From: Deltaproteobacteria bacterium
Lineage (GTDB): Bacteria; Desulfobacterota; Dissulfuribacteria; Dissulfuribacterales; QOAL01
Assembly: GCA_026996955.1 (NCBI GenBank)
Contig: JALWJV010000303.1
Coordinates: 1 to 12,054 of the forward strand
Direction: 5' to 3'
Length of the DNA stretch: 12,054 nt
Part shown: positions 6,926 to 12,054 of the stretch, piece after piece
Layout: each line of letters opens with the position of its first letter
Position numbering within the stretch: position 1 is the first letter of the stretch
Made by a program: the position numbers and the translations under genes
Notes under the pieces: model-generated
What the model saw: the letters and a program-made list of their open reading frames with translations, nothing else
The model's database searches: none
What the model was told of the DNA's origin: nothing

Positions 6926-8209
6926 ATGAAAGATGAATCTTCAGGAGACAGCCGTCATGTGATACTGACTCTCTTCTCTACCTTTTTAAATACAGGAGCA
7001 GGTCTCCTTCTTAATTTTATGATGATAAGGTTTATGGTCCCGTCTGAATACGGTAAGTTCAGTTCAGTAATGGCGCTTCTTCTCATAAACCAGGAGTTTG
7101 TAGGGCGGGGTATCAATGATTCCCTGATAAGGCTCGGGACTGAAAAGGTAACCGGTTCCAGACTCTATTCAAATTACATATTCCTTTCCGGACTTATAGC
7201 CAAGGCGGGTATTTTTTTCCTTTTCTGCTCTGGCTATCTGCTGTTTGCCCCTGCCCTGCTGCGCCTTTCTGGCCATCCAGAGATTGTTGAAGGTACATGG
7301 GCAATTATGGCCGGTGTTGCCGGCTATGGTGTGTGGACACTGCTTCTGACACGCCGTCAGGCGCAACTGGATTTTACAAGACTTGCTTTTGAAAAGCCTC
7401 TCTGCAATGTAATAAGGCTTTTTCTGTTCGGGCTTGTCCTTTACGCCGGTATGTTGCAATGGCAGTGGATGATATGGATTTATGCCATATCATTATTTAT
7501 GGCCGCAGTCCTGGCCGGAGGCAGGGAATTTTCAAGGCTGCTTACACTGCCTTTAAAAATCAGAAGAATAAAAGTGATCTTGCAACAAATATGGCGGATA
7601 GCCTCATGGAATACCCTGGCTTCTCTGGCTTTTGTTGCATTCAGCCGCATTGATATCCTGGCGCTCACAGTACTGGACAAGGCGGAAGGAGTGGCGGTCT
7701 ATAACGCATCATGGCAGATGTTGGCAGTTATTGATCTATGCACCATCTCCATAATGACTGCGATGATACCCAAGGTGTGTCATCAAAGGAGCAGGGAAGC
7801 ACTTAAAAACTGGATAAGGCGGTGTCTTAAGATAAGCATAGCAATAAGTGTTATCTGCGTTGTCTTTATTGTTGCCGCATCATACCTCATCCCACTGCTT
7901 TTCAACCCTGTTTATGAAAGATCGGTTCCTCTGCTGTTTATTATGCTGCCTGGCTATTTGATAACGCTTCTGATCTTCCCATTACTGGGAATTATTTATG
8001 CAAGGAACGGATTTCGTATGCTGGCCATAATAAATATGGTATTCATACCCGTTGCAGTGGCTGTCTATTGGCCTGCCCATATCCTTGGAGGAGTAAAGGG
8101 CATTGCATTTGGAACAATGCTGCTAAAGACGCTCATGGCAGCAGTCCTTGCCTTTTTTATTTACAGGATCTTACCAGAACCCACTGAAACTACCACGGCA
8201 CCTGCCTAA
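6926..8209 (+). CDS. Polysaccharide repeat-unit flippase (Wzx-like, MOP superfamily)
   Basis: This 427-residue, strongly hydrophobic protein has about 12 membrane segments, beginning at HVILTLFSTFLNTGAGLLLNF (11-31) and ending near residue 412. The RFMVPSEYGKFSS stretch (35-47) between helices 1 and 2 is typical of polysaccharide exporters of the MOP superfamily, as is a central SRIDILALTVL region after a basic cytoplasmic loop (LKIRRIKVILQQIWR). The expected job is to flip undecaprenyl-linked repeat units from the cytoplasmic to the periplasmic side of the inner membrane. Length is normal for Wzx. The start codon lies one base beyond the large palindrome; the only Shine-Dalgarno-like bases (GTGAG, 6913-6917) are inside its right arm, so translation could depend on RNA folding. 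The following glycosyltransferase starts 3 bases after its stop. Confidence 0.9.
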   Translation: MKDESSGDSRHVILTLFSTFLNTGAGLLLNFMMIRFMVPSEYGKFSSVMALLLINQEFVGRGINDSLIRLGTEKVTGSRLYSNYIFLSGLIAKAGIFFLFCSGYLLFAPALLRLSGHPEIVEGTWAIMAGVAGYGVWTLLLTRRQAQLDFTRLAFEKPLCNVIRLFLFGLVLYAGMLQWQWMIWIYAISLFMAAVLAGGREFSRLLTLPLKIRRIKVILQQIWRIASWNTLASLAFVAFSRIDILALTVLDKAEGVAVYNASWQMLAVIDLCTISIMTAMIPKVCHQRSREALKNWIRRCLKISIAISVICVVFIVAASYLIPLLFNPVYERSVPLLFIMLPGYLITLLIFPLLGIIYARNGFRMLAIINMVFIPVAVAVYWPAHILGGVKGIAFGTMLLKTLMAAVLAFFIYRILPEPTETTTAPA

Positions 8210-8212
8210 TCT

Positions 8213-9397
8213 ATGATAATGACGAACAGACAAGGAAAAACAGAAAAAAACAGATGCTCCAAGCCTGTAACAGTGCTTCAGATCAGAAACAGCGTTGCGT
8301 ATGGCGGGGTTGAAACCACCATGCTTGGCTGGCTTGATAACATCAACAAAGAGAAGTTTTCATGCCCGGTTGCCCTTTTCCTTAACAAAGCAGACAGTCA
8401 GGAGGCCTTTGCAGGGCCATTAAGGAAACATGGACATGAAATTCTGGATATTCCATGGGCCCCGGGAAGAAATGTCAGGGCGGCTGTACGGCGTCTGGTT
8501 GAAATAGTCAGGGACAGAGATGTGAAACTCATCCACTGCCATGACTGGCGCAGTGATTTCATTGGGCTTTTGGTTGCCAGAAAGACAGGTCTGCCGGTCA
8601 TGACAACCATATATGTCTGGTTCAGGCGTCCCTGGCTTACATGGGTAAAGGAGAAAATTGACTCCTATGTCATTAGAAAATTTGATTTGGTGACCGCTGT
8701 ATGTAATGCCACCAGGGAGCAGACCGTGGAGATGGGGGTAAGGCGTGATCGTACAGATGTCCTTATTTCTGGCATCAGCCCTGATCTTGACCCGCAGGAT
8801 GTTGATGTGAAGGCGGTGAGGGAACGCTTCGGGTTTACAATGGACCAGACCTGTTTTGTTTACGCCGCCAGGTTTTACCTTGAGAAGGCACATGATACCC
8901 TGATAAAGGCATTCGCTGCTGCCAGGAAGTACAGGCATGGTCTTAAACTCCTTCTTCTGGGTACCGGTCCGCTTGAAGACGATATTCGCCATCTTGCCAG
9001 GCAGCTTGGTGTAAGTGACCACGTTGTAATGCCTGGATTTGTGGAGGATGTACCTGCCATTCTGAAGTCAATGGATGTAATGGTTCATGCCAGCCTTGCC
9101 GAGGGAATTGCCCTGGCAATTTATGAGGGCATGATTACCGGGCTTCCTGTGATCGGCTCTGATGTGGATGGCACCCCGGAAGTGGTGATCCCCGGCAGAA
9201 CCGGCTGGCTTGTGCCGGTAAGAGATGAAGAGGCACTGGCAAAAGCCATTGGAGATGCAGCGGATAACCCTGAACTTCGCAGGAAGTACGGCATACAGGC
9301 AAAGGAACTTATTATGAACAATTACAGCATAAGCAGGGCTGTAAGCAAGCTTGAGGCCACGTATTCCTCGTTGATTCAAAGGAGCACGGAAAGCTGA
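8213..9397 (+). CDS. GT4-family glycosyltransferase
   Basis: This 394-residue protein has the two-domain GT-B fold of retaining family GT4 enzymes, which add sugars from NDP-donors to a growing lipid-linked glycan at the cytoplasmic face. The N-terminal domain shows VLQIRNSVAYGGVETTM (21-37), the usual glycine loop of the acceptor side, and LIHCHDW, typical of GT4. The donor-binding C-terminal domain has Arg220 and Lys225 in AARFYLEKAHDTLIKAFA, and the E-x7-E signature with Glu297 and Glu305 (EGIALAIYE), followed by GLPVIGSDVDGTPEVV and GTGWLVP-like GRTGWLVP. All residues expected for activity are in place. There is no membrane segment. The start at 8213 follows the flippase stop by 3 bases; a second ATG at 8219 is possible. 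Donor and linkage cannot be predicted. Confidence 0.93.
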   Translation: MIMTNRQGKTEKNRCSKPVTVLQIRNSVAYGGVETTMLGWLDNINKEKFSCPVALFLNKADSQEAFAGPLRKHGHEILDIPWAPGRNVRAAVRRLVEIVRDRDVKLIHCHDWRSDFIGLLVARKTGLPVMTTIYVWFRRPWLTWVKEKIDSYVIRKFDLVTAVCNATREQTVEMGVRRDRTDVLISGISPDLDPQDVDVKAVRERFGFTMDQTCFVYAARFYLEKAHDTLIKAFAAARKYRHGLKLLLLGTGPLEDDIRHLARQLGVSDHVVMPGFVEDVPAILKSMDVMVHASLAEGIALAIYEGMITGLPVIGSDVDGTPEVVIPGRTGWLVPVRDEEALAKAIGDAADNPELRRKYGIQAKELIMNNYSISRAVSKLEATYSSLIQRSTES

Positions 9398-9408
9398 ATA
9401 CAACCGTT

Positions 9409-10872
9409 TTGAAAAACCGGCTCGGCCTGCCACGTAAAGAGCTATGGGCCCTGGCATTAACAGGTGCCCTGGCGGGCCTGCTTCCCCTGTTCATGAAACC
9501 GCTCATTGCCCTTGCGGTAATGGGAGGGATTGCCCTTCTGGTTATTGTAATAAGAAATCCGGTGGCGGGCCTGTACCTTATTGCAGCTACAATCCCCCTG
9601 GAGGCCGCTGGCAGGATAGGAGACCTTACTGCCAACCTGCCCCTTACAATTCCAAAGATCCTGACTGTGGTGACACTCATTGGATGGCTCATTAACCTTG
9701 GTCTTAAAAGATACAGGTTCAGACAGATGTCCTGGATGCATCTCCTTACAATACTCTGGCTTTGGACCTGTATTACCCTGCTTGACGCCTCTGAGCTCAG
9801 GTCGGGATTTGAAGCTGTCTTCCGGTTTGCCACAACTGTTATCTTTTTCTTCCTTATTATTCAGCTTGCCAGAAACCATGTAATAATCAGGCGCTGCCTT
9901 GCCATCTTTCTGTTGGTATCCACCCTTGCAGCCGGTTATTCGATAATTGAACGGTATAATGGCAGGGAGACCTTTGAATTCAGACACGGTTGGGAAGAGA
10001 AACAGGCTAGACGGTTTGGAGTAGAAAAGGATATTGTGGAAAAGCACATGGTGGGTGTTGTTGAGCGTTCAAGCGGGCTAAGTATCCATTCAATCATTCT
10101 CTCCCTTGATATTGCCCTGCTTCTACCTGTTGTTGGCCTGTTCTTTTCTACATCCAATACCAGGTCACCTGTACGCCTGGTGCTGCTGACCGCCCTTGGC
10201 ATACTTATCGCTGCTGCCATACTTACCTTTGCGAGAACCGGTTTCATACTTATTCTCCTGGCTCTTGTTATGATATTTGGCAAAAAGCTATTACGTGTGA
10301 CTCCATCAATAGTTGTTGCCCTGTTGGTGGCTGTCGTTGTGGCAGGAGTCCTTGCCCCGGAAAAGTACTTTGATCGGGTGCTTTCCCTTGAAAGTTACAC
10401 CCTCAAAAGCCGCAGCCTTTCCACCAGGCTTGAGGCACAGAAAGGGGCATTGGAGCAGTTTCTGGCGCATCCTCTTAATGGGGAAGGTTTTGGGAACAGG
10501 TATGGAATATTCAAATACTATACAACCTACCCTGACAAGAAACATGCGGTCACGCCTCATAATGCATACCTTCAGATAGCAGCACTTACAGGCCTTCCTG
10601 GTCTTATCCTTTTGTTACTTTTTTTCTGGAAACTGCACAGACACCTGGTGAGTGCCTCACAGGTCCTCAAAAGAAGGAAAAAGGCCCAGGAAGCAGCAAT
10701 AGCCACTGCCCTTGACATAAGCATAATAGTTTTTCTTGTATCCGGCCTTGCCCTTGATCTTTTTGACAAGGGAATGCCCCAGGCATGGCTTTTGATAGGC
10801 CTTGCAGCTGCGCTCATAGTCAATACATCCAGAATTTCTGAAACCAGGAAGTCAGCTTCCGTGCATTCATGA
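9409..10872 (+). CDS. O-antigen polymerase/ligase family protein (Wzy_C)
   Basis: The 487-residue polytopic membrane protein has about 10-12 hydrophobic segments and a large periplasmic loop between them. Family landmarks are Arg276 in LTFARTGF, HPLNGEGFGNRYG in the loop, and the HNAYL signature (His384-Leu388) followed by ALTGLPGLILLLLFF. These define the Wzy_C / O-antigen ligase family, which joins lipid-linked glycans in the periplasm. Lying beside a flippase and co-polymerase, it is more likely the repeat-unit polymerase (Wzy role) than a lipid A ligase, but sequence alone cannot separate the two. The best start is TTG at 9409: it keeps the first membrane segment (ELWALALTGALAGLL). The first ATG in frame, at 9493, would remove it. 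No good ribosome binding site is seen. It starts 11 bases after the GT4 stop. Confidence 0.9.
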   Translation: MKNRLGLPRKELWALALTGALAGLLPLFMKPLIALAVMGGIALLVIVIRNPVAGLYLIAATIPLEAAGRIGDLTANLPLTIPKILTVVTLIGWLINLGLKRYRFRQMSWMHLLTILWLWTCITLLDASELRSGFEAVFRFATTVIFFFLIIQLARNHVIIRRCLAIFLLVSTLAAGYSIIERYNGRETFEFRHGWEEKQARRFGVEKDIVEKHMVGVVERSSGLSIHSIILSLDIALLLPVVGLFFSTSNTRSPVRLVLLTALGILIAAAILTFARTGFILILLALVMIFGKKLLRVTPSIVVALLVAVVVAGVLAPEKYFDRVLSLESYTLKSRSLSTRLEAQKGALEQFLAHPLNGEGFGNRYGIFKYYTTYPDKKHAVTPHNAYLQIAALTGLPGLILLLLFFWKLHRHLVSASQVLKRRKKAQEAAIATALDISIIVFLVSGLALDLFDKGMPQAWLLIGLAAALIVNTSRISETRKSASVHS

Positions 10873-10883
10873 ACAACAACTTT

Positions 10884-10896
10884 ATTGATAATCAAT
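10884..10896. promoter_or_regulatory. Short A+T-rich palindrome before the GT2 gene
   Basis: ATTGAT (10884-10889) and ATCAAT (10891-10896) are perfect inverted copies around one A in the 31-base gap before the glycosyltransferase start. It could be a binding site for a dimeric regulator, but short palindromes in A+T-rich DNA arise easily by chance. No matching promoter elements are evident. Confidence 0.2.
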
Positions 10897-10903
10897 TTTA
10901 AAC

Positions 10904-11773
10904 ATGAAGCCTGAACTCTCCATACTCCTGGTAACTTTCAATCGTCTTGATGATGTAAAGAGATGTATTGAAAGCCTTTTACCCCAGGTAACTGACCGGA
11001 TGGAGGTACTGGTTATTGATAATGGATCAAGTGACGGCACTCCCGAATATATTCAGCAAAAGGCACCGGAATTCAAACTTGAAAAATGGGTGACCAACAA
11101 GGGCCTTGCACCTGCTTTAAGAAAACTTGCTGATGGTGCTCGAGGTGACTGGCTCATGTTCCTTGACAGTGACACAGTGCTTCCTGCAGATGCTATATCC
11201 ACCCTTTTGACCTTTGGGCGATCCATGCCCTCTCTCGGGGCAGTTGCACCCAGGATGAAAGACCTGGATGGAAATATCCAGATGACTGCCCGTCGTTTCC
11301 CCTCAGCCATTAACGGCATCTTTGGGCGCCAGACCCTTCTAAGTAGGCTATGGCCTGGTAATCCGGTTACCAGGAGATTCCTTCAGGCAGATTTCAAGGA
11401 CTCTAAATTACCATTCCGGTGTGACTGGGTAGCCTTTGCCGCAGTACTTGTCAGGCGCAGGGCATTGGAGGAGGCCGGATCAATCGACCCGGAATACTTT
11501 GTTTACTGGGTGGATGCAGATTTTTTTAAACGTCTTTCTCTGCATAACTGGGAGGTATGGTGTCTTCCTCAGGTAGAGGTGCTTCACCTTGAGCACAACA
11601 GGACATCAAGGAGGCGGAGTCCTGTTGCCATACGGGATTTTCACATGGGTGCATTAAGGTATTTTTATAAATTCCATGGTTGGCATGGGTTTAATCCCCT
11701 GCTCTGGGTGGCAGCAGCAGGGCTTTTTTCACGGATGTTTCTGCACCTGGGCCTAAATTTTTTGAAAAAATAA
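10904..11773 (+). CDS. GT2-family glycosyltransferase with C-terminal membrane segment
   Basis: This 289-residue protein has the GT-A fold of inverting family GT2 (rhamnosyltransferase/WbbL-like). It begins SILLVTFNRLDDVKRCIESLL (6-26), followed by the nucleotide-binding DNGSSDGT (39-46), the TNKGLAPA stretch (64-71), and the metal-binding LDSD (87-90). Later come VAPRMKDLDGNIQ and DWVAFAAVLVRRRALEEAGSID, the usual acceptor-side region, then YWVDADFFKRLSLHNWEV, which replaces the family's common EDVDLCWR-like wording but keeps the acidic pair. A hydrophobic segment near 264-286 (LLWVAAAGLFSRMFLHLGL) probably anchors it to the membrane. It should add one sugar to the lipid-linked repeat unit. 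The gap upstream is A+T rich and lacks a ribosome binding site. The next gene begins one base after its stop. Confidence 0.9.
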   Translation: MKPELSILLVTFNRLDDVKRCIESLLPQVTDRMEVLVIDNGSSDGTPEYIQQKAPEFKLEKWVTNKGLAPALRKLADGARGDWLMFLDSDTVLPADAISTLLTFGRSMPSLGAVAPRMKDLDGNIQMTARRFPSAINGIFGRQTLLSRLWPGNPVTRRFLQADFKDSKLPFRCDWVAFAAVLVRRRALEEAGSIDPEYFVYWVDADFFKRLSLHNWEVWCLPQVEVLHLEHNRTSRRRSPVAIRDFHMGALRYFYKFHGWHGFNPLLWVAAAGLFSRMFLHLGLNFLKK

Positions 11774-11774
11774 T

Positions 11775-12054
11775 ATGGACAGAGTCGTACTGTTTGGCGA
11801 GAGGCTTGGCACAACAGCCGGGGGAACCGAGGTTTATGAGGCCTCACTTATCTCAGAGCTCCTGGCCCTTGCCGATTCTGCCGGGACAGATACAGCAATA
11901 ATTCCGCTTTTAGCCTACAGGCAGGCGAGAAGCCTTCTTCCTGCAAGATACCGTCATCTTTGCAGGCTGGTGTTTCCCCAGGGAAAGATAGGAACCATGC
12001 TTACTGCCGGGCTTACTGCAAACGGCATGAAGCCATCTGTTTTCCATGCCCTGT
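11775..12054 (+). CDS. Probable GT4-like glycosyltransferase, 3' end missing
   Basis: The frame from the ATG at 11775 stays open for 93 codons to the window edge. It starts MDRVVLFGERLGTTAGGTEV, and GGTEVYEASLISELLAL resembles the N-terminal glycine-rich acceptor loop and first helix of GT-B (GT4-type) glycosyltransferases. The catalytic C-terminal domain is outside the window, so the family call rests on this motif and on context. The start codon lies one base after the stop of the GT2 gene, which points to translational coupling and a shared operon. If correct, it is the third glycosyltransferase of the cluster in this window. Confidence 0.62.
   Translation, partial: MDRVVLFGERLGTTAGGTEVYEASLISELLALADSAGTDTAIIPLLAYRQARSLLPARYRHLCRLVFPQGKIGTMLTAGLTANGMKPSVFHAL

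Noticed and set aside
8420..9022. 200-residue open frame on the minus strand
   Set aside because: It is antisense to the complete GT4 gene, with no domain or start signals; a frame shadow.
9312..10047. Two overlapping minus-strand frames of 173 and 196 residues
   Set aside because: Both are complementary to the polymerase/ligase gene and the end of the GT4 gene; composition is low-complexity and no family is recognised.

Overview
The window reads as one side of a Gram-negative cell-surface polysaccharide locus. All ten complete or partial protein genes lie on the + strand, and I find no RNA gene, CRISPR array or transposase. Frequent AGG and ATA codons, moderate G+C, and a split chain-length protein/P-loop protein pair suggest Desulfobacterota (former Deltaproteobacteria) or a neighbouring phylum. 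That placement is an inference with low confidence; nothing here is a taxonomic marker.

Left part (1-2344). The window opens inside a DUF1624/HGSNAT-like membrane acyltransferase. After it comes a good sigma70-type promoter whose spacer holds a perfect 6-3-6 inverted repeat, a likely operator. This promoter should drive a 70-residue DUF4177 protein and a soluble PAS histidine kinase with no response regulator nearby.

Middle part (2410-6692). A nucleotide-sugar pyrophosphorylase and a GalE-type sugar-nucleotide epimerase are separated by 2 bases and would make activated sugars. They are followed by a polysaccharide co-polymerase (Wzz/GNVR type, two membrane segments, long coiled coil). Next is a separate BY-kinase-like P-loop protein whose Walker A lysine is replaced by threonine.

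A 233-base gap (6693-6925) follows. It contains a 109-base imperfect palindrome that ends one base before the flippase start codon, plus an extra copy of the palindrome's end sequence. This is the most unusual non-coding structure in the window.

Right part (6926-12054). A Wzx-like flippase, a GT4 glycosyltransferase, a Wzy/WaaL-type polymerase or ligase, a GT2 glycosyltransferase with a C-terminal membrane segment, and the start of another GT4-like glycosyltransferase are tightly packed. Together the genes fit a Wzx/Wzy-type pathway: sugar activation, repeat-unit assembly on a lipid carrier, flipping, then polymerisation with length control. An initiating phosphoglycosyltransferase and an outer-membrane export porin are not in the window. 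I do not see a clearly new multi-gene system; the parts worth a second look are regulatory sequences and the degenerate P-loop protein.
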